Assembly: GCF_004563925.1 (NCBI RefSeq)
Contig: NZ_SPNJ01000004.1
Coordinates: forward strand, 496,001-560,000
Direction: 5' to 3'
Length of the DNA: 64,000 nucleotides
From: Herbaspirillum sp. 3R11
GTDB taxonomy: Bacteria > Pseudomonadota > Gammaproteobacteria > Burkholderiales > Burkholderiaceae_D
This document shows positions 8,089 to 16,597 of the stretch, piece by piece (position 1 is the stretch's first letter; each line of letters begins with the position of its first letter). The notes beneath the pieces are model-generated. The model made no database searches, had not been told where the DNA came from, and saw only the letters and a program-made list of their open reading frames with translations. The position numbers and the translations under genes were made by a program.

Positions 8089-9015
8089 ATGAAACTGAAT
8101 GACATGGCCGCGTTCGTCGCGGTGGCGCGCGCCGGGGGATTTCGCGAAGCCGCGCGCAGCAACGGCGTCTCCGCCGCCAGTCTCAGCACCGCCGTGCAGC
8201 GCCTTGAGACGCGGCTGGATTTGCGCCTGCTCAACCGCACCACACGCAGCGTGGCGCCGACCGATGCCGGCCGCCACTTGCTGGACCGGCTGGAGCCGCT
8301 GTTTTCTGAAATGGAAGCGTCACTCGACGTGCTGAACGGTTTTCGCGACAAACCGTCAGGCACATTGCGCCTGAACGTACCGGCCAGCGCCGCGCGCATC
8401 ACGCTGCCAGAGGTCATTGCCGGCTTCCTCAAACGCTATCCGGACATCCGCATCAAGGTGACCGTGGAAGACGGCTTCGTCGACGTGCTGTCGGCCGGCT
8501 GCGACGCCGGCATCCGCTATGACGAGAGGCTGGAGCAAGACATGATCGCCGTGCCCATCGGTCCGCGCGTGCAGCGTTTTGCCACAGCAGCGGCGCCGGG
8601 CTATCTCGATGTCCATGGGCGGCCGAAACATCCACGCGAATTGCTCGAGCACGCGTGCGTGCGAAGTCAGTTCTCCGGCGGTAACAAACCGACATGGAAA
8701 TTCGAACGCAACGGCGAGCTGATCGAAATCGATCCGCCCGAACGCTTGCTGGTCACGCCAAGCAATGCGCTCGACCTGACCATCGATGCGGCCATCGCAG
8801 GCGTGGGCGTGGTCCACCTGTTTGAAGACCTGCTGCGGCCCCATCTCGACAGCGGCGCGCTTGAGCCCATCTTGCAGCCGTGGTGGCAGACGTTTTCAGG
8901 ACCGTTTCTGTATTATCCCGGACGACGCCATGTGCCGGCGCCGCTGCGCGCGTTCGTCGACTATGTGCGCGAACAGCAGGCGGTGGGCCAGTCGGCTACC
9001 ATTCCCCTTCGATGA
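8089..9015 (+). CDS. LysR-family regulator divergent from PdxI-type reductase
   Basis: A 308-residue LysR protein. The N-terminal helix-turn-helix reads M-K-L-N-D-M-A-A-F-V-A-V-A-R-A-G-G-F, then S-L-S-T-A-V-Q-R-L-E-T-R-L and L-L-N-R-T-T-R-S-V-A-P-T-D-A-G. The effector domain follows the pattern of the AaeR/CrgA-like group (S-G-T-L-R-L-N-V-P-A-S-A-A). Its start is 139 bases from the reductase start on the other strand, so the pair probably shares a control region. A small unknown gene follows after 30 bases and may be cotranscribed. Confidence 0.88.
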   Translation: MKLNDMAAFVAVARAGGFREAARSNGVSAASLSTAVQRLETRLDLRLLNRTTRSVAPTDAGRHLLDRLEPLFSEMEASLDVLNGFRDKPSGTLRLNVPASAARITLPEVIAGFLKRYPDIRIKVTVEDGFVDVLSAGCDAGIRYDERLEQDMIAVPIGPRVQRFATAAAPGYLDVHGRPKHPRELLEHACVRSQFSGGNKPTWKFERNGELIEIDPPERLLVTPSNALDLTIDAAIAGVGVVHLFEDLLRPHLDSGALEPILQPWWQTFSGPFLYYPGRRHVPAPLRAFVDYVREQQAVGQSATIPLR

Positions 9016-9045
9016 AATCAAAGACAAGAAAGAAAAGAAACCACC

Positions 9046-9489
9046 ATGGGCATACTTGACGAAGCAATCCGCGAGATACGGCTGGAAAAGCAGGCGGCGG
9101 AAGATGACGCCCGGCAGGCGATGGAGGATTTCGACATGATCACCTCGCGCGCCGTGGATGCGGTGAAGAACACGGTCGCCGCGCTGCGGATTGAATTACA
9201 GGCGGCGAACTGGTGGAGCGAGGAACTGCACGAAGACAGCCAGAAGCCGGAATATCTGAGCCTGAGTTTCCGCGTGCGCCGCCATGCCGATGCGCCTGAT
9301 TCCGCAGCCAATCCCGACTATTTCTACTCCATCCGATTCGACGCCCTGGGCGGCGCTGTCCGGATCACGGATTCCGTCGAGCCCTTGCTGGAGCCGCAGG
9401 AGTTTCGCGGCGTGGCCAGGCAGGATTTCGGCGCGGATGTGGAAAAGGATCTGAAGCTCTTCCTGAAGGCGATTCTTTATAAGCATTAA
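9046..9489 (+). CDS. Conserved-looking hypothetical protein with N-terminal coiled coil
   Basis: A 147-residue soluble protein I do not recognise. Residues 1-55 are strongly helical, charged and heptad-like (EAIREIRLEKQAAEDDARQA), suggesting a coiled coil. The remainder is mixed alpha/beta with many acidic residues (Y-F-Y-S-I-R-F-D-A-L-G-G-A-V-R-I-T). There is no signal peptide or membrane segment. A purine-rich stretch (AAGAAAAGAAA) precedes ATG 9046. It lies 30 bases downstream of a LysR gene and ends 9 bases before the convergent TRAP binding-protein gene. Function unknown. Confidence 0.6.
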   Translation: MGILDEAIREIRLEKQAAEDDARQAMEDFDMITSRAVDAVKNTVAALRIELQAANWWSEELHEDSQKPEYLSLSFRVRRHADAPDSAANPDYFYSIRFDALGGAVRITDSVEPLLEPQEFRGVARQDFGADVEKDLKLFLKAILYKH

Positions 9490-9498
9490 AAAATCTGA

Positions 9499-10548
9499 TC
9501 AGGCCAGTTTCCCTGTGCTTGCTTCCAGCAAGGACCATGCTTCGTCACCCATGCGGCGCTTCCACTCGCCATAGAAACCGGCCTGGCGCAGCTTCTCCTG
9601 GAACGGCGCCCGATCGACCTTGGTGAACTGCACGCCTTTGGTCCCCAGGTTACCGGCGAGTTCGCCATTGAGCTTCTCGACATCGCTGCGCTGTTTCACT
9701 GCGGCTTCGTTCATCGCCTTGACGACGATATCGCGCGACGAGGCCGGCAGCGACTCAAAGGCCTTCCTGTTGGCGACCATCCAGAAGCCGTCCCACATGT
9801 GGTTGGTGTAGGAAAGATGTTTGGATATCTCATACATCTTGGAGAAGTAAATGGTCGCCAGTGCGTTCTCGATGCCGTCCGCCATCCTGGTCTGCAACGC
9901 CGAATAAGTCTCGGCCCAGGGAATCGACACCGGCGCCGCGCCGAGCGACTTGAACAGCGATGTCCAAAGCGGGCTGGGCGGAACGCGGATCTTGAACGCC
10001 CTGATGTCTTCGGGAGTACGGATCGGCCGGGCCGACGACAGCATCTGACGGAAGCCGTTGTCCCACATCTTGTCGAACGCAATCAGATTGGACTTCAGGA
10101 AAGCGGTCTGGATGTGTTTCCCCAACGGCCCGTCCATCGCCTGCCATACCTTCGCATAGTCGGAGAAGGCAAAGCCGATGCCGTTGATTGCCGCCACCGG
10201 CACCAGCGCCCCCAGGATGAGACCGGACTGCACGAAAAAATCGATCGCTCCGGCGCGCACCTGCGACAACATATCCGCATCGGTGCCGAGCTGGCTGGAA
10301 GGAAAAATGCTGATGTCGACCTGGCCGTTGGTCTGCTCCCTGATCCTGGCGCTTGCCTCCGTGAGCCGTATGTTCAGCGGATGATCGCCCGGCATGATGT
10401 TGGCGCACTTCATCTTGAACTGAGCCTGTCCCCACGCCAGCGAAGGAAATGCCATTGAGGCGACTGTCGCTATTGAGGCGCCTGCCGCGCCGGTGATGAT
10501 GAGCTTGCGTCGGGTGGTGTCAATCTTGTTGTCCATCTTGGTGTCCAT
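9499..10548 (-). CDS. TRAP transporter substrate-binding protein, DctP family
   Basis: A 349-residue periplasmic solute receptor of a tripartite (TRAP) transporter, which delivers organic acids to a DctQM membrane complex. The N-terminus carries an R-R-K-L-I-I twin-arginine-like motif at residues 13-18, followed by a hydrophobic stretch and cleavage near A-W-G-Q-A. The DctP core is clear: G-D-H-P-L-N, the Q-L-G-T-D-A-D-M-L-S-Q-V-R-A-G-A-I-D block and the ligand-gating arginine region around P-E-D-I-R-A-F-K-I-R-V-P. ATG 10548 has GAGGAGA upstream. No DctQ or DctM gene is adjacent, so it is an orphan. It follows the epoxide-hydrolase-like gene by 21 bases, implying cotranscription. Confidence 0.9.
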   Translation of the reverse strand: MDTKMDNKIDTTRRKLIITGAAGASIATVASMAFPSLAWGQAQFKMKCANIMPGDHPLNIRLTEASARIREQTNGQVDISIFPSSQLGTDADMLSQVRAGAIDFFVQSGLILGALVPVAAINGIGFAFSDYAKVWQAMDGPLGKHIQTAFLKSNLIAFDKMWDNGFRQMLSSARPIRTPEDIRAFKIRVPPSPLWTSLFKSLGAAPVSIPWAETYSALQTRMADGIENALATIYFSKMYEISKHLSYTNHMWDGFWMVANRKAFESLPASSRDIVVKAMNEAAVKQRSDVEKLNGELAGNLGTKGVQFTKVDRAPFQEKLRQAGFYGEWKRRMGDEAWSLLEASTGKLA

Positions 10549-10569
10549 ATTTGTCTCCTCGATTTTTTG

Positions 10570-11418
10570 TCAGTTTTCAGCAAAGAAATTCAGGAGTTCA
10601 GTCGCGATGAACTCCGGTTGCTCCTCCGTCACCCAATGCCCGCTGTCGGGGATCAATCCTCCCCGGACGTCTTCCGCCACGCGCTTCAAGGATTCCAGGG
10701 TTTCCATCCCGCGACCGAATCCCTTGGCCCCGCCCAGCGCCAGCACCGGCATGCGCAACTTCCCGTCTTTCCGGAGCATCGCCTGGTTGTCTTCGGCGTC
10801 TTGAGGCAGCGCACGATAGAAGGAATACATCGCACGCATCGCGCCCGGTTTGACATAGGTGCGCAGATATTCCTTGCGGTCTTCTTCGCTGATGCAGTCC
10901 GGCCGGTAGCCATAGTTTTCAAAGAACCAGTTGATGATCAGATGCTCGCGATCCTGGAACAGCGCTTCGGGCAGATCCAGGGTGCGAAAAAGCGGGTGGT
11001 GCCAACGCCGGCCGTTTTGCGAAAAGTCGGCGCCGTCGCCGGGAATCGCGACGTCGAGAATCGCCAGCTTCTTCACCGCATCGCGATGCTGCGCCGCCAG
11101 CGAGAACGCCGTCGGGCCGCCCCAGTCATGCCCGACCAGATGGAACTCGCTGATGCCCAGCGACGCAAGCAGCCGCCACACATCGTTCGACACGGTCTTC
11201 TTGTCGTACCCCGTGGCCGGCCGGGACGAGTCGCCCAGGCCGCGCAAATCGGGAGCAATAACGCGGTAGTGTTTTGCCAGATGCGGCATCACGTATCGCC
11301 ATTCATGGGAGGTCTGCGGGATGCCATGCAGCAAGACCACGGGAAATCCGCTGCCGGCGGTAACGTAGTGCAATGTGACCTCGTCGAGGTCGGCAAAATG
11401 ATGGCTAAGCTGGGTCAC
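10570..11418 (-). CDS. Alpha/beta hydrolase, epoxide hydrolase / haloalkane dehalogenase-like
   Basis: A 282-residue alpha/beta-fold hydrolase. The oxyanion motif H-G-I-P is at residues 31-34. The nucleophile elbow G-H-D-W-G-G places an aspartate at 98, so an epoxide-hydrolase or dehalogenase type mechanism is likely rather than a serine esterase. The catalytic histidine is in D-S-G-H-W near residue 262. It lacks the Arg-x-x-Arg halide/carboxylate pattern seen in the enzyme at 48038-48922. It is first in a two-gene operon with a TRAP binding protein and is divergent from a LysR gene, which suggests an inducible module for uptake and hydrolysis of one compound. The substrate is unknown. Confidence 0.85.
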   Translation of the reverse strand: MTQLSHHFADLDEVTLHYVTAGSGFPVVLLHGIPQTSHEWRYVMPHLAKHYRVIAPDLRGLGDSSRPATGYDKKTVSNDVWRLLASLGISEFHLVGHDWGGPTAFSLAAQHRDAVKKLAILDVAIPGDGADFSQNGRRWHHPLFRTLDLPEALFQDREHLIINWFFENYGYRPDCISEEDRKEYLRTYVKPGAMRAMYSFYRALPQDAEDNQAMLRKDGKLRMPVLALGGAKGFGRGMETLESLKRVAEDVRGGLIPDSGHWVTEEQPEFIATELLNFFAEN

Positions 11419-11607
11419 AACGTCTCCTGATGAAATCTCTTCTGCACGGCTTCCGATCGCGCCTATTTTTCTTCTTGCCGCTTTTTCCTAAAAAGTGATA
11501 ATCATCATAGTTTCCAAATTTGCTGCTTGCTACAGCAGAAAATGGAAGATGGTTATGCAAATATGGATAGCTCGGAGATAGCTAAGCCATGACTGAGGGA
11601 GACAAAA

Positions 11608-12534
11608 ATGAGCAATTTCGATTGGGATGATTTCAGGATATTTCTTGCGGCTGCGCGTACGCAGTCGGGACTAGAGGCGTCTCATCTGCTGAAGATGAGC
11701 CAGTCGACCGTGTCCCGGCGGATCGGCAAACTGGAGAAAGATGTCGGCTCGAAGCTGTTTGATCGCAGCGCCCAGGGCCTGCGCCTGACCACGGCAGGCC
11801 ATCATCTTTTTGAACACGCGGAGAAGCTGGAAAGCACGCTTTCCGTGATCGAGTCGCAGGTTTCCCAGGGCGATCGCATGGAGCTGAGCGGAGAGATAAG
11901 GATCGGCGCCACGGAAGCTTTCGGCACGTTTTTCCTGATGCCGCATCTGTCGCATTTTTGCCAGCGCCATCAAGCCGTCAGCATGGACGTTCTGCCGCTG
12001 CCGCGGTCGCTGAATATTTCGAAAAGGGAAGTGGATACCTCGATCGCGCTTGACCGCCCCAGGACCAACAGTTTCGTCACCCGAAAACTGGGCGAATATC
12101 GCTTGCTTCCTTACGCGACGCCGGAGTATCTGGAGCGGCATCCGCCGATCAGGCGGGTGGAAGATTTTCAGGATCACCGCTGGATCGATTTCGTGGATGA
12201 CCTGCTGTTTTCGCCGCAGCAATTCCACTTGCACAAATGGAGTTCATCGCTGCCACGCTGCCTGCGCAGCACCAGCGTCGTCGCCCAGGCGCAAGCGGTG
12301 AAAGCGGGCCTCGGCATCGCCATCATTCCCTGCTTCCTCGGCAGTGTGACGGACAACCTGGTGCCGATACTGCCGGACAAGGTCGACATCACGCGCTCAC
12401 TGTGGCTGGTCGCGCCGCCGGAACGCCGCGAGCTGGCGCGCATCCGGGCGCTGTGGGACTACGTACGCGACATTGCGGAGCTCAATGCGGACTATCTTGA
12501 CGGCAAAACGACGGAGATGAGCTGGCTGAAATAG
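11608..12534 (+). CDS. LysR-family regulator divergent from hydrolase/TRAP module
   Basis: A 308-residue LysR regulator with the N-terminus F-D-W-D-D-F-R-I-F-L-A-A-A-R and the recognition helix S-Q-S-T-V-S-R-R-I-G-K-L-E. An effector domain follows (SGEIRIGATEAFGTFFLMPH). This W-D-D-x-R-x-F opening is common in one LysR subgroup. ATG 11608 has GAGGGAGA upstream. It is separated by 189 bases from the divergent epoxide-hydrolase-like gene and probably controls that operon. It converges on the next gene with only 18 bases between them and no visible terminator hairpin. Confidence 0.88.
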   Translation: MSNFDWDDFRIFLAAARTQSGLEASHLLKMSQSTVSRRIGKLEKDVGSKLFDRSAQGLRLTTAGHHLFEHAEKLESTLSVIESQVSQGDRMELSGEIRIGATEAFGTFFLMPHLSHFCQRHQAVSMDVLPLPRSLNISKREVDTSIALDRPRTNSFVTRKLGEYRLLPYATPEYLERHPPIRRVEDFQDHRWIDFVDDLLFSPQQFHLHKWSSSLPRCLRSTSVVAQAQAVKAGLGIAIIPCFLGSVTDNLVPILPDKVDITRSLWLVAPPERRELARIRALWDYVRDIAELNADYLDGKTTEMSWLK

Positions 12535-12552
12535 CCGGACGTGCGGGGCACA

Positions 12553-13113
12553 TCAATCTTTTGCAGAACACTTCGCGACCATTGACGTTTTCACCGGCAA
12601 CAACCTGACTTCAGCATCTGCAGTGTCAATCTGCGCCACATTCACCTGGCATGTGTCATTGCCATAGTCGAACGTAACCTCATAGTCTTTTCCGTTCTCC
12701 GGGATGAAAAATCCTCCGATCTTTTCGCAGCTGTACATGTGGCGGCCCGTGCTTTGCGCCATAGTCGCTATGATTGTCAACGGCTTGTCTGCACTGACCG
12801 CATATTCCCGATAAAAAGCTTTGGATAAAATCCCGTCGCGGTCTTTCAGATTGAGGACCTCCGGTGTCTCCGGCATTCCGATGGATATACTTTTCGTACT
12901 CCCGAAGAAGCCGCCAAAACCTGAGCGGGACGTTTGCACTCCCTTGCCGCCATAGCAGGATTTGTCCGGATAGAAGGTCATGGAAATCACCGCTTGCCCA
13001 AAGAAGCGGACGCGGGCATGGCCATCTTGCGGTGCTGATGCCTCTTCTGCATGCACCAGCTGGCTGCCGTTGACTGCGCACAGCGCCATCAGGATGAATA
13101 GTTTTTTCAACAT
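12553..13113 (-). CDS. Secreted hypothetical protein
   Basis: A 186-residue exported protein with a standard signal peptide (M-L-K-K-L-F-I-L-M-A-L-C-A) cleaved near V-H-A-E-E. The mature part is beta-rich, contains an F-G-G-F-F-G-S-T-K-S glycine/aromatic loop, and has four cysteines that could form two disulfides in the periplasm. ATG 13113 has GGGGAAG upstream; an earlier in-frame start at 13155 would add 14 residues before the signal peptide. I recognise no family. It appears monocistronic and converges with the LysR gene. Confidence 0.65.
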   Translation of the reverse strand: MLKKLFILMALCAVNGSQLVHAEEASAPQDGHARVRFFGQAVISMTFYPDKSCYGGKGVQTSRSGFGGFFGSTKSISIGMPETPEVLNLKDRDGILSKAFYREYAVSADKPLTIIATMAQSTGRHMYSCEKIGGFFIPENGKDYEVTFDYGNDTCQVNVAQIDTADAEVRLLPVKTSMVAKCSAKD

Positions 13114-13319
13114 AAGTGCTTCCCCGTTTTTGTAATTGATATCAGGGCAAATCACACCAAAATATTGCCCGGCGATAATTCTAAGAGCTTAATACCGGCG
13201 AAACAAGCACATATCTCACGACGCATGTCCATTCAGACAACTTCCTCAATAGTCAAACCAATGAGAAAATGCGCGCTGCCCAAAGCCACCTAGCAGCTTT
13301 CCCTTCACGCCCCCCAGCC

Positions 13320-13838
13320 ATGTCATCACTGAAGTACCTGAGCGCCTATTCAGAACAAACCCGCGCGCAAGTGTCGCAACTCATCGCCGAGGATCGCCTG
13401 CGCGAGGTGCTGCTCAAACGCTATCCGAAGACGCACGAGCTGCGCACCGACAAGGCTTTGTATCAATACGTGCAGGACTTGAAGAGCGAGTTCCTGCGCA
13501 ATGCGGAGCCGATCAACAAGGTTGGATACGACAACAAGATTCATGTGATCAACCACGCACTCGGATTGCACACGTCGATCTCACGGATTCAGGGCGGGAA
13601 GCTGAAGGCGAAGCACGAGATTCGCGTCGCAACGCTGTTCAAGGAGGCGCCCATTGAATTCCTGCGCATGATCGCCGTTCACGAACTGGCGCATATCAAG
13701 GAAAAAGAACACGACAAGGCCTTCTACAAGCTGTGTTCGTACATGGAGCCCAACTACCATCAGTACGAATTCGATCTGCGCCTCTACCTTACGGAAATCG
13801 ACCATTCCGGGCGACGCATCTGGGGTGAGGAAAAATAG
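13320..13838 (+). CDS. YgjP-like (DUF45/M48-type) zinc metallopeptidase family protein
   Basis: A 172-residue cytoplasmic protein with the zinc motif H-E-L-A-H at residues 121-125 and a third candidate ligand, His131, in K-E-K-E-H-D-K-A-F. This compact H-E-x-x-H-x(5)-H layout is the YgjP/WLM-like metallopeptidase fold of DUF45. The N-terminus from ATG 13320 (M-S-S-L-K-Y-L-S-A-Y) fits the usual family length of about 165-175. The frame continues upstream to ATG 13269, which would add 17 poorly structured residues. Neither start has a strong ribosome-binding site. Substrate unknown; the gene stands alone. Confidence 0.75.
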   Translation: MSSLKYLSAYSEQTRAQVSQLIAEDRLREVLLKRYPKTHELRTDKALYQYVQDLKSEFLRNAEPINKVGYDNKIHVINHALGLHTSISRIQGGKLKAKHEIRVATLFKEAPIEFLRMIAVHELAHIKEKEHDKAFYKLCSYMEPNYHQYEFDLRLYLTEIDHSGRRIWGEEK

Positions 13839-13907
13839 TGGCCATGCAGGTTTTCAAGACGATGGTCTGATCCAACGCTCAGCAGCTTCGCGGCCCTATG
13901 CACAGAT

Positions 13908-13943
13908 AAAAAAGCCCGCCGCCGGAATGAGCCGGCTGCGGGC
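13908..13943 (-). terminator. Rho-independent terminator for the small membrane-protein gene
   Basis: Arms GCCCGCCGCCGG and CCGGCTGCGGGC pair with one mismatch around an AATGAG loop. The A-run at 13908-13913 becomes a T-run on the minus strand, so it should stop transcription from the minus-strand gene at 14009-14227. Confidence 0.75.
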
Positions 13944-14008
13944 GAGGCAGCCATGACGGGCTGCGAGGAGATGCGGTAGCGGGGTCAAAATCGCGCCGGC
14001 CGACGAGG

Positions 14009-14227
14009 TCATGCGGTGTTCCGGACAAGCGCGTCGCGACCGTACTGCGGGTGCAGTGCTTCAGGAAAAAGTGGAATCAGGCGCAGGCGACGCTCGTCTT
14101 CTTCCTCGTTGCGCATGTCTTCTGCGTCAAGGAATTTCAAATGCTTGTCGACCGAAAAACAGGCCCACACGAGGAGCACGTCGAGAAGAATGATTCCGAT
14201 GCTGGTCAAGCTGAGACTGGAGCCCAT
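14009..14227 (-). CDS. Small single-span membrane protein, hypothetical
   Basis: A 72-residue protein. Residues 5-25 form one hydrophobic segment (LTSIGIILLDVLLVWACFSV), followed by a charged, acidic stretch (D-A-E-D-M-R-N-E-E-E-D-E-R-R) and a proline-containing tail. ATG 14227 has AAAGGA upstream, and a terminator follows the gene. The frame extends to 14281 but the longer version adds a basic, unlikely N-terminus. It is probably an inner-membrane protein with a cytoplasmic tail. No family recognised. Confidence 0.55.
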   Translation of the reverse strand: MGSSLSLTSIGIILLDVLLVWACFSVDKHLKFLDAEDMRNEEEDERRLRLIPLFPEALHPQYGRDALVRNTA

Positions 14228-14570
14228 GATTGAATCCTTTCGGTCGGGATGTTTCGGTAGGAAACGCTGCATTTGAATCAAGCATACTCAACAGAATGTG
14301 TTCGTCATATCAGTCAAATCCTGATTTCCGAGGAGCAACGGCCTGCTTTCGATGCTTTCGCCATGTGCGACGCGTACTCCAATGCGAGACGGTGCGGATC
14401 GGTTCAGATCGAAGAAATTGACGCCGAAGCAGTCGGAGAACGCGCGGATTGCGCCGCAAGTCCGCTCTTTATCGGTAGGTCGCTCGAATAATATCGAAAC
14501 CTTTGTTTGCATTTAGCGAGTATTTACCCCACCCTGTCCGGTTAGGCACTTCGCCCTCATCCTGGATCAT
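14228..14570. other. Intergenic region without a convincing gene
   Basis: This 343-base stretch is less GC-rich than its surroundings. It lies between the minus-strand small membrane protein and the plus-strand histidine kinase, so it should hold both promoters. A 74-codon minus-strand frame (14288-14512) exists but lacks a ribosome-binding site and recognisable features. Confidence 0.5.
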
Positions 14571-15704
14571 ATGAAGCTCTCGACATTCATCATCACCAAC
14601 ATGGAACAAGTTCTTGCGGAATGGGATCGATTCGCAAGAACGCTGGAACTGGAAGGGTTGCTGTCGAGGAGGGAAGTTCGGGATCACGCAGAGCAGATTC
14701 TGCGGGCAATTGCGCTGGATATAGACACGCATCAAAGCGCGGAGCAACAGCAAAGAAAATCACAAGGCCTGTCGCCAGAAAACATCGTCGCCAGCGGGGC
14801 GTCCATTCACGGAACCGCCAGGCAACACGACGGCTTCACTCTATTGCAACTGACCGCCGAGTTCCGCGCGTTGCGGGCCACGGTGCAGCGTCTCTGGTTC
14901 GCCCTCGGAAACGCGTTGACGCCAGCCCACAGCGCGGATCTGATTCGATTCAACGAGGCCATCGATCAGGCGCTGGCGGAATCTGTCGCGACCTATGCGG
15001 CACAGGCGGCACGGGCCAAAGATACCTTTCTCGCCATTCTCGGCCATGATTTGCGCAATCCCCTGGCAACCATCGCCCTGTCCAGCAGCCTTCTGGGTCA
15101 GCCCGGGATGACAAAGGAAGGGATCGCATTACTGGCGCCGCGCGTAAAGCGGAGCGCGTCCATGATGAATTCGATGATCAACGATCTGCTGGAATACGCA
15201 CGGGCTGAACTGGGCGGCAAAATGCCGATGGCGTTTGCCGATGCGGATATGTTGGATATCTGCCACTCCGCCGTGATCGACGCTTCCGCAGTCCATTCTC
15301 AATGTACCTTCGTCGTGGATGCCAAAGAGCCGGTCCTCGGTTGCTTTGACCAGGTAAGACTGCAGCAGGTATTTACCAACCTGCTCAACAACGCCGCCCA
15401 GTACCGTGGCGATGAAATGCCCGTCACGATGACGCTGTCATCGGATGCCGACAGTGCAACGATCTCCATCCAGAATTCCGGCGCCTTGATCCCGAAAGAG
15501 GCCATCGATGCGATTTTCGATCCCATGGTGCAGTTGGCGATTGTTCCCCAGCAAAGGCAACGGGCAACGACGAGCCTGGGGCTGGGCTTGTATATCGCAA
15601 AAAAGATTACCGAAGCTCACGACGGCTCGATAGGTGTCGAGTCCCGCGATTCCACCGGAACGACATTCACTGTCGTCATTCCCAAAGCAAGACCCCGTCA
15701 TTGA
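14571..15704 (+). CDS. Sensor histidine kinase with RsbRD-like N-terminal domain
   Basis: A 377-residue soluble kinase. Residues 10-140 resemble the helical RsbR/RsbU-type N-terminal sensory domain (V-L-A-E-W-D-R-F-A-R-T-L, then L-L-Q-L-T-A-E-F-R-A-L-R). There is no membrane segment. The H-box F-L-A-I-L-G-H-D-L-R-N-P-L gives the phosphorylated histidine at 159, and the ATPase N-box (F-T-N-L-L-N-N-A-A-Q-Y) and G2 box (L-G-L-G-L-Y-I-A-K-K-I) are intact. It should autophosphorylate and pass phosphate to the single-domain response regulator 79 bases downstream. The signal is unknown and presumably cytoplasmic. Confidence 0.88.
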   Translation: MKLSTFIITNMEQVLAEWDRFARTLELEGLLSRREVRDHAEQILRAIALDIDTHQSAEQQQRKSQGLSPENIVASGASIHGTARQHDGFTLLQLTAEFRALRATVQRLWFALGNALTPAHSADLIRFNEAIDQALAESVATYAAQAARAKDTFLAILGHDLRNPLATIALSSSLLGQPGMTKEGIALLAPRVKRSASMMNSMINDLLEYARAELGGKMPMAFADADMLDICHSAVIDASAVHSQCTFVVDAKEPVLGCFDQVRLQQVFTNLLNNAAQYRGDEMPVTMTLSSDADSATISIQNSGALIPKEAIDAIFDPMVQLAIVPQQRQRATTSLGLGLYIAKKITEAHDGSIGVESRDSTGTTFTVVIPKARPRH

Positions 15705-15783
15705 CCCCTTGTCCTACGCATTAAGAGCGTTGCGCCTATGGCGACGCAGTAAAGATGATGTCATGGTCGGTTATGGAGAAAAT

Positions 15784-16134
15784 ATGAACAAAAGCATTCT
15801 GATAGTGGATGACGAGCCGGACTTTCTGGACGTTATCGAAGTGGCGCTTGTGATGGGCGGTTACCGGGTCACGCGGGCCAAGGACGGCAAGCAAGCCTGG
15901 GAAATCCTCGACAACGAGACGCCGGGCATCATTTTGTCCGATTACTCCATGCCGAGAATGAATGGATGCGAACTATTCGACCTGGTGAGGAATTCCGGCC
16001 GAGGCAAGGATATGCCATTCATCTTCATGAGCGCGACGCCGGAACTGATCAATTCTGTCGGGACCTATTCCGTGCTCCGCAAGCCATTTCAATTCGATGC
16101 CCTGATGGCCAAAGTCGATTCCATGTGCTCTTGA
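15784..16134 (+). CDS. Single-domain (CheY-like) response regulator
   Basis: A 116-residue receiver domain with no output domain. The acidic pocket is D9-D10-E11, the phosphorylation site is Asp53 in I-L-S-D-Y-S-M-P-R-M-N-G, the Thr/Ser switch is in F-M-S-A-T-P, and the conserved lysine is in L-R-K-P-F. ATG 15784 has ATGGAGA upstream. It follows the histidine kinase on the same strand, so they probably form a pair. With no DNA-binding domain it must act by protein contact or as a phosphorelay intermediate. A terminator follows at 16453. Confidence 0.9.
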   Translation: MNKSILIVDDEPDFLDVIEVALVMGGYRVTRAKDGKQAWEILDNETPGIILSDYSMPRMNGCELFDLVRNSGRGKDMPFIFMSATPELINSVGTYSVLRKPFQFDALMAKVDSMCS

Positions 16135-16597
16135 CGAGCTGCGTTTGAAGCTCAGTCCGGCGACGCCCATCCGGTGCCGAAATCTGCGCGGCCCAAAGAT
16201 ACTGTCTTCCCGCAACGCCATGCGTTCCACTCCAGCGCCACTCCAGCGCGCATGTTCTGCGAGCTTTACTCCCCCAAACCAACCCGTCCCCTCGGCATCA
16301 ACCTCGGCCAGCCAGACTGCAGGCGAAGCGGAGGACGCGCCTGACATTGCCGTTACCGATAAAGCAAAAGCAAGGCCTCGGTTGTAGTGACTGTCGGTTG
16401 TTGTTCGTGACCGCTGCAAAAAACCTCATGGTGATATCGAGGAAATAGAAATGCCCGCTCACCGCGGGCTTTTTTTCGACCTGTCCCCGTCATCAGCATT
16501 TCGTCAGAAATGAATGTAAAAATTTTGCGGGGCTGCGACAAAACAATCTACATGACAGGGGAAGGTATATGGGATCAACAACGAGATTCAATACCAA
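16135..16597. other. Intergenic region, no gene seen apart from a terminator
   Basis: Between the response regulator and the next hydrolase gene lie 463 bases. They contain the terminator at 16453-16476 and otherwise only low-quality overlapping frames on both strands. The final 120 bases are A/T-richer and presumably hold the promoter of the hydrolase. Confidence 0.5.
16453..16476 (+). terminator. Rho-independent terminator
   Basis: Arms GCCCGC and GCGGGC with a TCACC loop are followed by seven T residues on the plus strand. It probably ends the kinase/response-regulator transcript after a long 3' leader. Confidence 0.85.

Noticed and set aside
14288..14512. 74-codon minus-strand frame upstream of the histidine kinase
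   Set aside because: No ribosome-binding site, no recognisable feature and it overlaps the expected promoter region.
15973..16419. 148-codon minus-strand frame
   Set aside because: Half of it is antisense to the response regulator; the rest lacks any motif.
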